64,000 nucleotides of DNA from Paramarasmius palmivorus (Eukaryota; Basidiomycota; Agaricomycetes; Agaricales; Marasmiaceae): assembly GCA_037176845.1 (NCBI GenBank), contig JAYKXP010000019.1, forward strand, positions 496,001 through 560,000. The letters run 5' to 3'. Of the stretch, positions 48,101-59,639 are shown one piece after another (position 1 is the stretch's first letter; each line of letters begins with the position of its first letter). The position numbers were made by a program, and so were the translations under genes. The notes under the pieces are model-generated. The model ran no database searches and was not told the origin of the DNA. It saw only the letters and a list, made by a program, of their open reading frames with translations.

Positions 48101-48620
48101 GAAAACCAACGATAACGTTCGTAACTCGGACACCTTACAACATACCCCTTCTACACTACACGATACCCCTTCCTATTTCGCAATACCAGTCCAACCATCA
48201 GACACTCATTCATTTACCCCAATTTCCACCAACTCGATTCCATCAAGCTCAATCACATTTCCCAGTACATCAAGCCCAGGTTCATCACCTATGAGCTCGC
48301 CAACAGAACTTGCGATTTTCTTGGAGAGGCAGAAAATACGGGATCGAAAGGCGATGAGAAGGCGATTCGGGAGTGCAACAGCAAAACAAGCGCCGGATCA
48401 AGCGACGCTAAGGGCGTCATCTTTACCATCAGATCCGCATACATCACAAGTCACAAGTTCGCAAAGTCCATCGATGCGCTCCCCACAGTCAGATAACCAG
48501 GCTACAAAACTTTCATCCTCCCAGCGGCGCTACGTTCACCTGTGGACAAGGATGTGTCCCTCATTGAAGAAAGTAGTGTTTTTGGACGGATGCGTTTGGT
48601 ATTCAAGGGCTGCTGAATAG
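45126..48620 (+). CDS. Large Ser/Pro-rich F-box-like protein (about 1123 aa)
   Basis: Three exons: 45126-45326, 45393-47846, 47904-48620. The first intron (GTTAGT...CACAG, 66 bp) is in frame and stop-free, so an unspliced form of 1145 residues is possible; the second (GTATGT...ACAG) is required to pass a stop. Residues 60-280 are Ser-rich with basic patches (ARMFSPRKKATS). An F-box-like helix group is at about 290-335 (LTDVALISRILGYLPTSIVA, then LVSHLWLDAARVVIYGCI). Leucine-rich segments follow (LIASLPSLTTLCLPSF), then a long Ser/Pro/Thr stretch (about 600-740) full of SP/TP sites and a conserved-looking C-terminus (YVHLWTRMCPSLKKVVFLDG). Probably a cytosolic regulatory or SCF-type protein; targets unknown. 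Confidence 0.82.
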
Positions 48621-49240
48621 ACCATTTACCTATCCTCTCGTTTCTTTCATCATCTCTTTGTGTTTCGGCTGACTATCATATTCTTCACTCGTTACCTCCA
48701 TGCATATCGAATATTTTATACCACTCACACTATATGTATTCTCTCTAACATACAAATGTTGTATGGATGCTCAACCCCTAGCGCTTGGGCTTGAGAGCGC
48801 TAGCTTACTCCTTATCCTCTCCAAGTTACTGATATCAACGATCGCAGAAGGGGACGAGGCAACAGGGCGCATTTGATAAAGATGTTCCAGGAGCATCTGA
48901 TATCGAATATCGAATTCAACGGCTATGCGTGATTCTCGGAACTTCTGGGTGCTCAACGGACATCATCATTCGACTTTCATGACCCGAGTTTCTAATCTGG
49001 CATCCACACTAGGTAAGTGGCATCTCGTACTACGAACACATACACCTCATATTCATTGTATTACAGTATATATATATTTCTCAGATTTTACTATCCCTGA
49101 AACAACCGTTTCCAAAATCATGAATCCCAGAACAAAGAATCTAGACCCTTTTGGTCCGACCGCTGACAATGTTTCTTGGTCAGAACGGAAACAAATTCAA
49201 GTACACGAGGAGCTTACCAGCAGTTAACGCGAATGCCAGC
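48621..49240. other. Intergenic between convergent genes
   Basis: It contains the 3' flank of the cysteine-rich copy 2 (a GGACCAAAAGGGTCTAGATTC block on the minus strand near 49165) that matches the flank of copy 1. No gene seen. Confidence 0.5.
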
Positions 49241-49806
49241 TTAAGTGAAAGGTACGTTGATGGAGCTAGTGCCGGGGGTGAAACAGAAACCACCGTCCAA
49301 TCGAGTTCCACAGCTCGCAAATTGGTTGCAGCTTCCTCCGCAACCACCACGGTCGCAGAAGCCGACGTTGGTCGTCGCACGCAAGCAAGTCGTCCCAGGA
49401 GCATCGAGGCACCTTGCGTTACCATTATACACGGTGCACGCTCCTCCACAGACGTTGTTAGTCCTTGTGTTGCAGTAGACGACCATGGTGTCCAGCGCTG
49501 CGCGCTTGTTGAAGGGATCACCGACAAACGTGAGCTCTGCGTCAGTGGTCGCAATCCAGTCGAGGAGCTCCTTGCGAGAAATCTAATGTATACAAGGTCA
49601 GTTTTCTCGTTCCTCCTCAAATACGAAACATAAGGTTTACCGGTTCCACGTCGGGCAGAGCCTAGCAAGGGGACAGGACAAAAAGTTGTCAGCAAGACAG
49701 TCTGCAAGCTATGAGCAGCATGCAAACATACCGAAGCGATTGCTATGTCTACAAAGCAGAGAGCAGCGGCGATAGCAGAGGTGAGAGCTGAGAATTTGAA
49801 CTGCAT
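49241..49806 (-). CDS. Secreted 10-cysteine protein, copy 2 (145 aa)
   Basis: Same architecture as the copy at 41005: exons 49806-49732 (75 bp), 49661-49641 (21 bp), 49582-49241 (342 bp). The signal peptide is MQFKFSALTSAIAAALCF and the pro-region ends Asn-Lys-Arg before AALDTM. All ten mature cysteines are kept and the mature sequence is close to copy 1 (CNTRTNNVC, CGTRLDGGFC, TPGTSSINVPFT). Introns and signal peptide have diverged more than the mature part, which suggests selection on the secreted product. An additional Cys lies inside the signal peptide. Confidence 0.9.
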
Positions 49807-49841
49807 TGTAATGTTGATATTTCTACCTCAAAGCTGACGGC

Positions 49842-49848
49842 TTTTATA
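49842..49848 (-). promoter_or_regulatory. TATA box of copy 2
   Basis: TATAAAA on the minus strand, 36 bp before the ATG. Confidence 0.65.
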
Positions 49849-52583
49849 CCCACCAGCAAGATGTTTTGCAGTGTTTTTTTTTTTTTGCAGCACGAAAGGC
49901 ATGTATAATTCCTTACGCTGATTCGAAATTCTAGCTTGTGCCACTGGACCCGCCGCCACAAGCGCCTGCGCCGAGTTACTAGCCACATAGCATTGCGGGT
50001 AGACCACTTCTGCTGATTCCGGAAAACATTCAAATAATCTCAAGCCCCCCATACTACAATTTCCTCACGAACCTTTCGGTTGTTGTCAGTGAGGCTTTTG
50101 GCTCGAATTGCTGGCAGGAGAGCGGAAAGTCAAGAGAATTTCTATAAGATATCCGAGCTGGTGCGGCTCTCAAAAAACATTTGTTTTCTCGAGTCCATTT
50201 TTGCCACCAAAACAACATTGGGCCAAGAGGGAACCAAAACTTACATGTATTGCAGATCATCTTCAAAACACCCGTCTACATCCATCGATCTGATCCATTG
50301 AGGCTTCATACAGCGCCGAAGCTGCTCGCGTTGCTATCCGGTTCTCAAACATCACTGTGGGACGGATCCAAACCCAGAATAAAAGGGTCTGCTGGGCTTA
50401 CGGGCACTGTTAATATTAATGTGGTATCCGATGGGATGCAGGGCGCTAATCCTTCGAGGATCAAGGTTGCGTGATAGAGTCATAGAAATGCGGTGTTCCC
50501 GGAATAGTGTGCAAGACGGTGCAGCATAGAAATCCGCCTCCGAGTCTGTAAGTTACAGCGATTCGCTGATTTTACTTCTCCATGGCGCAACTTGCCGAGC
50601 GTCAATAGGCTAAAAAAAATTCCATCTGCGCCGGTATCATGGTAACAGATTGCAGGACTGATCTGCATAATGATGCTCGAGTTGACAATGTCCTGGATAA
50701 TAGTATGGAAGGCTTAGGCCAACTCAACATCGCTGATGGCGTTTCTGGCCTCGACACACGGCGCTTCTCTTGAAGTTCTTTGATGAACTGCTTCAATGTA
50801 TCAGGTTTTTAATAGCGGAAAGGACGTAAGTCCCTTTCAGTATCAATCAATCTCATCTCATCTCATCCTGAGCCAGGAAATTAGCATCAAGACGGACGAT
50901 GAGTCTGAGATCGTGAGGAGGTAGGTCACGGTGTCGACGTCAGGAATGATAGATAGGATGTCTTTGATGTGGGATTCGACAATAGTCTTCACCCTGTCAT
51001 TACAAAATTTATATTTTTTGAGGCAACTGTCAGGGTCAGTTTAGCAGAATAGACTCGGAGTCGCAGTAATAGTCGGAGTCGTAGTTATAGTTTGGGTCTG
51101 GGTCTGACTATCCTGCCCGCCAGTAGGAGAAGTCACCACAATAGCTGGAGCTGATGTCGGGACGACAACCGTATCGTCTGTGCAATGGGGCTGAGGTGTG
51201 ACTGACTACCCTTCGCCGAATGGGTGTCCGCGTCATACAGACACTTCCGTCAAGGTTCTGGTCGTAAAATCAATGTGGTCTTGTCTGCGTGGTCTTGTCT
51301 TCGTGGTATTTCAGCGGCGGCCTGTGAAACAGAAGACTTTGTAAGTGCTATATCCTCAGCGAGACCACAACATTTGGGTAAACAACTGAGGTTGAAAGAT
51401 GCCATAACAACGATATCAAGAAAAGGTTAAGAGAAAAGATGAAACTTTGATGATCGTGCACATGGGGGAAAATGTCCTCAAGAGATGATATGAATTCGAA
51501 AACGTATGGGCCACTGACATGTAAAGGCGACTAGGTTTCCGCATCACTGCCTTCCTTCAACAGACTACGGCGAATTCATTCGCACAGATCAGCTGTTGAA
51601 CGCGGCTGGGCTTGCCAGATATACCTTAATTGCGAGGTTCCTGGCATAAGTAAGCGAACAGCTTTCTTTAGAGCTCCGAAGTCTGCGGTAGGACGAATAC
51701 AAGGTGAACCGTGATCAGAAGATGCGGTATGGAGGTAGGCGGCGTTGCCGGAACCTGCATTTGCACACACAGGTTAAAATTCAGATTCCTATCTGGACCC
51801 ATGTTTGTTAAAATAGATGTTCTATTGGGAAGCAGGCGTACATTATTATCTGAATCCGTTATCGCATTCCGATCTCCATGCCCTGTTTCCCGAAATACAG
51901 AGGACAACCCCCATCAGCGAAAACAATAGAATTGGACCGAGGAACATACCTAGACTTAATTATGGTCACAGAGTACTACTCTTGTTGAACATACTCTCGG
52001 ACTACAGGTGTATCCGATTCAGCGATTACAAGGACCTGAGACCTCTACCGCTGCGCTTGAGAGTACTGGCTACGGGGAAAGGACTCTGTCACGGTGTTTC
52101 TGAGCGAATCCATGGTAATCCATGGTAGGCTTAGCAGTATACCAATCAGGTTATGAGTAGCAATAATAAGCAAACGGTTGCACGTACAGACATCGACAGT
52201 ATAACACAAGTCTCAAACAAGTCTCCTGTGTAGCTGTAAGAAAGAGAAATTTTCACCGTGAGATCTTTTGAAGCGCGGCAGGCCGCCGGCTCAGGGAACC
52301 GCTCGGGCCGGCTGGCGGCATCGAAAATTACAGTTAGCAGACAATCTCTTGTCATCACTCTGACCGCCAGTGGGAGCGCAAAATCCAGTTCAACTTCACA
52401 AGTGCGCACTTACTGACTAAGGTTCAGTCTGCGATCTAATAGTACAAAATAAAGATCATTCATTCCTACTTAGACAATTACAGATTCGAAAGACTGGGCC
52501 CTTTTGGCATACTAGACTTGGTCAATTAGAGTGGGGATATATAATTCAGGGGCAATAACAACTTACAACTCCGACGTCTCGGC
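49849..52583. other. Intergenic, no intact gene
   Basis: A run of 14 T lies near 49874. A possible decayed Thr-rich exon is listed separately. The right end holds the 3' flank of copy 3 with a partly conserved CCCTTTTGGCATACTAGAC block near 52499. No other frame is supported. Confidence 0.4.
51041..51190 (-). pseudogene. Thr/Ser/Pro-rich tail of a possible secreted protein
   Basis: The minus strand reads HCTDDTVVVPTSAPAIVVTS and then a QTQTQTITTTP-type repeat before a TAA at 51043. This is typical of the glycosylated tail of fungal secreted or GPI proteins. An AG acceptor lies just upstream, but no matching exon with a start and signal peptide could be joined; the frame breaks repeatedly to 51480. 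Probably a gene remnant. Confidence 0.25.
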
Positions 52584-53148
52584 TCAAGTGAATGGAACGT
52601 TGATGGACTTGGTACCAGGTGTATAGCAGAAACCGCTATCCAACTTAGTGCCACAAGACGAGTACTGGTTGCAACTTCCTTTGCATCCACTACGATCACA
52701 AAATCCAACATTGGTTGTCGCGCGCAGGCAAGCCGTCCCGGAGGCATCGATACACTTAGCATTGCCATTGTATATGGTGCACGATCCGCCGCAAACTTTC
52801 TGGGTCCTTTTGTTACAATAGACAACCATGGTGTTCAGAGCAGCGCGCTTGTCGAGAGGATCGCCGATGAAAGTGAGCTCGGCATCGGTGGTCGCAATCC
52901 AGTCGAGGAGCTCTTTGCGAGAAGTCTAGATCATGTATACAAGGTTAGTGGTAGCGTCCCTCCAATTCGATGTGAAGCACTTACAACTTCGACGTCTGGC
53001 AGAGCCTGGGCAAGGTAACAGACAAAATCGTCAGTAAGTCTGCATCGAACTTGTGGACAGTGCGTAGACGTACCGAAGCGTTTACAACGCCTGCGACATA
53101 GAGAGCAGCAACGATGGCAGAAGTGAGAGACAAAAACTTGAACTGCAT
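52584..53148 (-). CDS. Secreted 10-cysteine protein, copy 3 (145 aa)
   Basis: Exons 53148-53074 (75 bp), 53005-52985 (21 bp), 52925-52584 (342 bp), exactly the lengths of the other two copies. The signal peptide is nearly identical to copy 1 (MQFKFLSLTSAIVAALYVAG), and the processing site is Asp-Lys-Arg. The mature part keeps all ten Cys but is the most diverged, with more Lys and Ser (KRTQKVCGGSC, CDRSGCKGSC, GTKLDSGFC). Copies 2 and 3 are both on the minus strand 2.8 kb apart, and copy 1 is inverted 8 kb away across the large F-box-like gene. Confidence 0.9.
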
Positions 53149-53185
53149 TGTAAATGCTGATGATTTTGTCCTTGTTCGTCCAGTC

Positions 53186-53192
53186 CTTTTAT
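53186..53192 (-). promoter_or_regulatory. TATA box of copy 3
   Basis: TATAAAA on the minus strand, 38 bp before the ATG. Confidence 0.65.
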
Positions 53193-55635
53193 ACCACTCA
53201 GTGGTATTTTGTCTTGTTTTTGAAAATAGTATGCAGTGTACGGAGCATGTGGACATATCTCTCGTACTTCCCTAGGAATCACTTGTGCCGCTGAGCGCGT
53301 CGGACTCAAGAACTGTTCCGTTATTCGGTTAGTCAATGAGATGTGTTCCCGCTGCACAGCGTAACGTTTGAAAGCTCACTTAGGCAATCCCCCAAACTAT
53401 TTCCAGGCATCCTGACCACTGAATGTACAGTGTGATACGATGAGGACCAGCAGCGTTGTCGTTCAAAAATTTTCTTTGCAGAACGCGAAGCGGGGTTCCA
53501 AGACTTGTCCGTTCTTTCCCCTATCGCCGACGAAAACATCTCGGCGTTGCGTACTCGTAACCGCTCCTGTTCTATTCGCGTTTAGCCTCATTGGGGCACC
53601 AGTTCATTTCGATTTGTTCTCGAACTTGATGCAACTCTATAACAGCCTCCTGAACGAAGATCATGAGGTGAATCATCTCTATTCACCTCCCGACCATAAT
53701 CGAACCAATACTACGCTGGTATGATTGCATTCAGAGGTTGAAGCATAGCAGACGCACCTCTGTGGTCTCGATAACCGACAGTATTGCCCTCATTTAAGGG
53801 AGATGCCACACTTGCTGCTATCGAAGTCTCCGGCATTCAAATATTTTGCAACCGAAAACGTGGTGATTACTTGCTGTCGTTCTTCGGGGCATGATGTCCT
53901 AAAAGGTCCTGGAAGATCCGCCGCAAACAAGGTCTCAGGAACAAGTGGCCAGACATCGACTCGACCCGTTGGTTCTCCCGATCCTCAATCATGACGAAGA
54001 ATGAAGAATTCCTTGACTGTTAGTTCAATCAATGAAATCTACATATCGTGGCCTGGGCGCTGTATCCCAACGTCCAGTCAGTCCACGGCCTTTGTGAGAG
54101 AGCCGGATCGAAAGAAGCCCAGGGCTTTGCGAGAGAAGAGGACTCTCATCAAAACCCGCCCCCCACGGAGTATCAGGTGAAAGATGCATCGTAATTAGAA
54201 GATACCCTTTACGCAGACAAACGTGGGACAACTGTACCACCTCAGTTGATGTTTGCGCCTCAATAAATCGCCCTGAGTTCTCTGTATGTCTCCTTTCATG
54301 GCTACCGTCACGGGTTTTCATATGGACCCGTTAAGCAACGGTGTGATCTGGATATAGTTGGACATGAGTGCAGACTGCAGTACATAAAAAGGAGAGGAAG
54401 GGGAATGCGTACGTACAACTCGACAACCTGAATCCAAGACCGGCAAAGACACCTCAGTCTCTGACCATCCAGAAGTTGAGATTCCTTGTGCAAAAACGGA
54501 CGAAGTTCGATAGCATAGGCGCATTCGATATCACCGCGATTCCCGGCATTTTCTTTCGACATTGATCAACTAATAGTAAACTTTCTGCGCGGTATGATGT
54601 CAGTAGAGCCCAAAGACGCTAGTGCTTGATGTAAGGAGTCTTACAGTCACTGCAGGTGTGAGAATCGACCCGGAATCCGCCCGACGGATATACTTATTAC
54701 CAGACCATCTATTATTGAACTTGCATATGTTTTTTGAGCATCCTTGGGAAGAATTCGTCAACTTCTCTTTGCGGAGAGAAAGACTGCAGTAGACAGTGTG
54801 ATGCATGTGATGGTTTGCGTTCGAACTGAGCAAGGCGCCCAGTGGCAGTGCGTTGGCGCCGTTTGTATTTGTTCTTATTTTCCAGAGGACCGTGACACTG
54901 GCCAGCTGAGGACGCTCTCTCCCAATTCATTACCCTCATTACCCATTTCCTTCCTCGAGCCCATACTCCAGCGCATTTTGGGATTGCGCTCTAATTCTGC
55001 TAATGGTAGTCAGTCGACGCAGAGCTCTCGTATCTGACCCATGGTTCTCGGAACGGCAAGACTCTAAGCAGGACGCGATAACCGGATCCAAAATTCTCAG
55101 AAGCAATCGGTTGTAATATTCGCTGAGAACGAATACCTTGAATTTAAGGTACATTCTTCGGCTCCCTTATCCATTCGACTGTATATCTGACGTGTATATT
55201 CTTCCACTAAAGCTGTTTGTTTATCCATTCGCTCATGCCTTGGGCTCAGTACTGGCCTTAAATGATTCATCTTAAGCTTCTCTACGTGGTAGCTTCTGGT
55301 ATACCACCGTGTTTATATGCATCGAAAAAAATGTTGATTGTTTCTATAGGCTTATGGTTACTCGCGAAGGGTTCGGGTCTCCGCGACCGAGCACAATAAA
55401 CAAGGCACACAGCGCAAGAATATCGAGAGGCCCGTTGGAGATAATCCAGACGAATTCGGTCATGGGCGGTGTCCAACGTTGGCACTGAATACTCAGTGTG
55501 ACCGCTGAGAAGTGGGGTATAAATCACATAGTGAATAGAAGCAAAGGTGTGTTCCTGCGGCCTCTAGAAACAAGCGTGTAAGACTCATCATGGCAGTCAC
55601 AGGTTGAATACCCGGTCCGAAGCATTTAGCTTGGA
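53193..55635. other. Intergenic, no gene supported
   Basis: Short frames only (53440-53724, 53803-53994, 54744-55037 plus; 54025-54321 minus). No motifs, splice chains or repeats that I can name. Confidence 0.4.
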
Positions 55636-55642
55636 TATAAAG
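55636..55642 (+). promoter_or_regulatory. TATA box of the epoxide hydrolase at 55676
   Basis: TATAAAG, 40 bp before the ATG. Confidence 0.6.
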
Positions 55643-55675
55643 GTGATACCATTAGGCGAGGCCTTACACAGAATC

Positions 55676-56945
55676 ATGGATTCCTCATCGTACAAGACCG
55701 CCCAGACTTCCCGTGGTATGACCTACCATTACTATTTCAGGGCTCCAAAGAGCGATGGTGGCCGAACGATCCTATTCATCCACGGCTTTCCAGGCTCATC
55801 TTACGACTGGCATTATCAAGTATGCCCCTTCCTCATGTATCGATGTCCTGGTAGATGACATCGCCTTTCAGGTCACATATTTCGAGGAACGAGGCTATGG
55901 ACTTATTGTTCCCGATATGTTAGGCTATGGTGGTACCTCAAAACCCACTGACATTCCAGCTTATCGGTATAGTCTCATCGCCGCCGATCTCAAAGACATC
56001 CTTGACGCCGAGAAAGTTCAGAAGGTAGTTGCCTTTGGTCATGATTGGTACGATCCCCATTCATATTAAGTACATCTGTGGGATGCTTATGTCCTCTCAG
56101 GGGTGTTATGGCTGCTGCGCGCCTGGTAGCTTACCACCCCGAACGCGTTGAAGCGCTAGGTCTACTCACGGTCGGATACATTCCTCCTCCACCTCCGGGG
56201 ACAAATTTCTCTCTGGAAGAGTGCAACGAACGGACAAAGAAAGCATATGGCTATGAAGTTGTTGGCTACTGGGAGTTCTTTTCAGCACCTGACGCTGGAA
56301 CCATAATCATGGCCAACGTTCGTTTTCTCCAACTTGTTTGTTGTCTATACCGCAACTGATGACTGTCCATCCAGCTCGAAACTGCGCTCAATCTGGTGTT
56401 CCCTGCAGATTATGAGCTCTGGAAGACCGATGTCGCACCGCTCGGTGCGCTTCGCGCTAGTTTTTCATCGGGTGAGGCATATCCGCCGGCTCCATGGCTA
56501 TCTACAGAGGTATGCGAACCATATCTTATTCCAGAGTTACCAACACTCATCAGGTTCTCAGGATCGAGAGCAAGTAATGGCGAATTTTAAGAAGAGCGGC
56601 TTCGATGCTTCGACTTGCTACTATAAGCTCCAAACCAGCGGAACACAGTTCGAGGACGACCAACGTATGTCATGCCACCCGTTCCGTTGCAGCTTTACTC
56701 ACGCCTCCAATCTAGAACTTCCCCCGGAAAAGGCACTACTTCCAAAGATACCGATTTTCTTTGGTGATGCGCTAAAAGATCATATCGCGAGAGAGGAACT
56801 TTTCTTGTGTGCTTTTGGCTTACCGGAGAGTCCATTGCAAGGGGAGAATGTGACGAGGAAAGCGTTTAATGCAGGGCACTGGGTGATGTATGAAAAACCG
56901 GATGAACTGAGCGAGGAGTTGAATAATTGGTTAAAGGGTTTTTGA
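55676..56945 (+). CDS. Soluble epoxide hydrolase, alpha/beta-hydrolase fold (334 aa)
   Basis: It opens epoxides to diols through an Asp ester intermediate. Six exons: 55676-55819, 55872-56047, 56101-56317, 56375-56509, 56562-56664, 56716-56945. The oxyanion motif HGFP is at 36-39 and the nucleophile is Asp106 in the epoxide-hydrolase elbow GHDWG, assembled across the exon 2/3 junction. The catalytic His is at 313 (AGHWVMYEKP). A cap domain with paired Tyr (VVGYWEFFSAPDAG, CYYKLQTSG) follows the nucleophile. There is no signal peptide, so it is cytosolic. It forms a direct tandem with the gene at 58216, with identical exon lengths. Physiological substrate unknown; detoxification or fatty-acid epoxide turnover are typical for the family. 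Confidence 0.92.
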
Positions 56946-58174
56946 GCCGTGACATTACTAGTTAGTTTCAAGTGAAAAGATTCCTCATGACTTACGACAA
57001 ACGATGAGAATAACCTCCAATGATGAGGAAAACAGTACTGAACGCTGGCCAAGGCCCCAGTGACCTTAACCCGAAAAATGCGGTTACGTCGCGACCACCA
57101 TCAAGACGACAGCCAGTTTTAACCAGCCCAATCCTTCTTTTTCTCTAGACTTCCTACTCAGGAGTTTTTCCTTTTCGATCTCTACCCAACAATGGATGGC
57201 TGTAGCACCTCGTCGTCTTCTGATGACGACTCAGGATAATCAATGGTCTCGACGAAGGCAAACCTCGACAACCGGAAGCTGGAAGAGTCCTTCAGACGTC
57301 AAAAACGACAGGGAATATACTGCGCATTTCGTGGCTTGGCCTGAACTAACAAGGAGGTTCAAGGAGACGATACTGCCGAGACAGGTGCGACTATTGAGTC
57401 TTGTCATCGTATTCCTTCCTCTCACCAGTGCCATAGCAGGGCTGTATACGAACTGTCTTGAACAATCCAGGAAGTTGACTACAGCACGAACCGAGGGTTT
57501 GGTTTGGATTAGAGGATTGACTATCTTCTGAACCAAAACACCAGCAGTCATCGGTGCTAGCCCCAAGCTCAGCCGCTTTTGCCCACAACCCCGGATTTAT
57601 CGAAAGCCTCAACAAGATGAAAATATACCCCAGAATCAGAGCTTGAAAACCAAAGACCTTGTTATCAGGCACTGGTCAGGATCTAGAAGATTCTGCGGCT
57701 GAGAGCTCAGCTCGATGCTCGAGGTGTGCTTACTTGCTCGCTATCCTGTTGCTCTCGGACTAATAGTTTGTCGTTAGGAACCTCTATGTCCAGTGGCTTA
57801 TGGAGACCACAACGCAGCACCCAATTACGTTTACACACCTTTCATCTCCACAAAGGGGATAACGTCTTCTGAAAGCTCCCATACATACCCTGCCTTACCA
57901 AGCAGGTGCGAGTGTGCGAGATAAACATCTTCCTTGGCCTTTTATATGGAGCAGCAATAAAACACCTGATGCTTACATCCATATCGGATCTGTTCAGGAT
58001 CAGTATTATCAACACTGCGAAAAGGAATGGGGCTCGAGGTACGCCACCCTACTTCGGAGATATATCAGCTATAACGGCAATCCTCATCCAGGCATTCATT
58101 GGCTACAAAAGTCTTTGTAATCTACTTGGGCTATGACTCGGGCGAAGCTTTTGTAATACTACCACGCCTTGGGG
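56946..58174. other. Region between the two epoxide hydrolases
   Basis: It contains open pieces at 57196-57531 (plus), 57243-57341 (plus, reads LEESFRRQKRQGIYCAFRGL) and 57391-57672 (minus, with a hydrophobic stretch ALILGYIFILLRL). They look partly coding but cannot be joined; possibly a decayed gene between the duplicates. Confidence 0.3.
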
Positions 58175-58182
58175 TATAAAAG
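58175..58182 (+). promoter_or_regulatory. TATA box of the epoxide hydrolase at 58216
   Basis: TATAAAAG, 41 bp before the ATG, the same spacing as in the upstream copy. Confidence 0.65.
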
Positions 58183-58215
58183 CAGCCACTTCCAACACAC
58201 TTCTGCATCAGCGAC

Positions 58216-59483
58216 ATGGACGCCTCATCTTACAAGAACATTAAGACCTCTCGTGGTATGACCTACCACTACTATTTCTCTCCTCCCCGACAGGAAAACG
58301 GCAAGACACTGCTTTTTATCCACGGTTTTCCTAGCACGTCGTTCGACTGGCACCATCAAGTTAGATCCACATTCCCCTTCCTAGACCTGATGCTGAACGC
58401 TTTCTGTTATAGGTTGCCTATTTTGAGCAGCGCGGCTACGGCCTCATCGTTCCAGACATGTTGGGCTACGGCGGCACGTCAAAGCCCACTGACGTCGCTG
58501 CCTATCGCCATAGTCTCATTGTTAACGACCTTAAAGATATTCTGGACACAGAAAGCATCCAGAAGGTGGTTATCATTGGACATGACTGGTGAGCTATTTC
58601 CGCTATTACCGTCTCTGCGTGCTCACGCCCTCCCAGGGGAGTTCTGGCCACTGCTCGCTTTGTCGCTTACTACCCCGAGCGTGTTCAAGCCCTGGGTTTC
58701 CTCACCGTCGGTTACCTCCCGCCATCTCCTCCAGGTGCCAAGTTCGATCTCGATGCGGCGAACAGGGCTACAACGAAAGTCTTCGGATACGAGGTCGTAG
58801 GCTATTGGGAGTTCTTTTCTGCACCAGATGCCGGCGCAGTGATCGATGCCAATGTCTGTTTCCAAATCTTGCGATGACTTTGGGTACTGTCGCTGAAACC
58901 ATCATCCAGCTTAAGACCTTTCTCGACATAGCGTTCTGCCCTGACTACGAGACAGCAAAGACAGACTTCTCGCCGGTAGGGGCATTGCGTGCTAGTTTGG
59001 TGTGGGGAAAGGCGTACCCGCCCGCACCGTGGTTATCACCTAAGGTTTGTACACCATCGAATCTTATGCTGTCGCTGTGTTTATGTCGAGACAGGAACGA
59101 GCCCACATATTCACAGCTTTGCAAGATGGAGGTCTTGAAGCACCTGTCTGCTACTACAAGGTTCAAACTAGTGGCTTGCAGATCGAAGACGACCAGCGTA
59201 CGTCTTTCAGACCGCTACTTTACCCACAGGTTCACTCACACTCCTCCGTGTAGAGATACCACCAGAGCGAAGGGATCTTCCTAATATTCCCATCTTCTTT
59301 GGGGATGCCTTAAAAGACCCTGTTGCTAAAGAGGAGCTGTTCCTGACCGCATTCGGGGTTGGAGAGTCTCCGTTGAGAGGGGAAAATGTGACAAGGAGAG
59401 GTTTCGATGGAGGACATTGGTTGATGTTTGAAAAGGCAGATGAAGTGAATCGTGCATTAAAGGACTGGTTGGAAGGTTTTTGA
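58216..59483 (+). CDS. Soluble epoxide hydrolase, second copy (334 aa)
   Basis: Exons 58216-58359, 58413-58588, 58637-58853, 58910-59044, 59095-59197, 59254-59483: lengths 144, 176, 217, 135, 103 and 230, each equal to the upstream copy. HGFP, the nucleophile elbow GHDWG (Asp106) and the final GHWLMFEK (His313) are all present, so it should be active. Cap-domain residues differ at many positions (AIDAN and LKTFLDIAFCPDYETAK regions), which could shift substrate preference. Exonic DNA is clearly related while introns are not alignable by eye, so the tandem duplication is not recent. Confidence 0.92.
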
Positions 59484-59639
59484 GTTCTAGGTACATACAT
59501 CCACATATCCCTAGCTGCTGGCCTGTTTGACGCCGGCTAGTGCCCGTCGTTTAGTCGTGAGAAATATGTAGAATCATGCTTTCCCGTCCCCATCATCTCA
59601 AGATCCTCTACCACCTCTAAGATCGGTATCTCGAAAGAC

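Noticed and set aside
49870..49890. Poly-T run as a retroelement tail
   Set aside because: Simple homopolymer without an adjoining element or target duplication.
12988..59483. Secondary-metabolite gene cluster (AKRs plus epoxide hydrolases)
   Set aside because: No polyketide, peptide or terpene synthase, P450 or transporter in the window, and the two enzyme groups are 30 kb apart with unrelated genes between.
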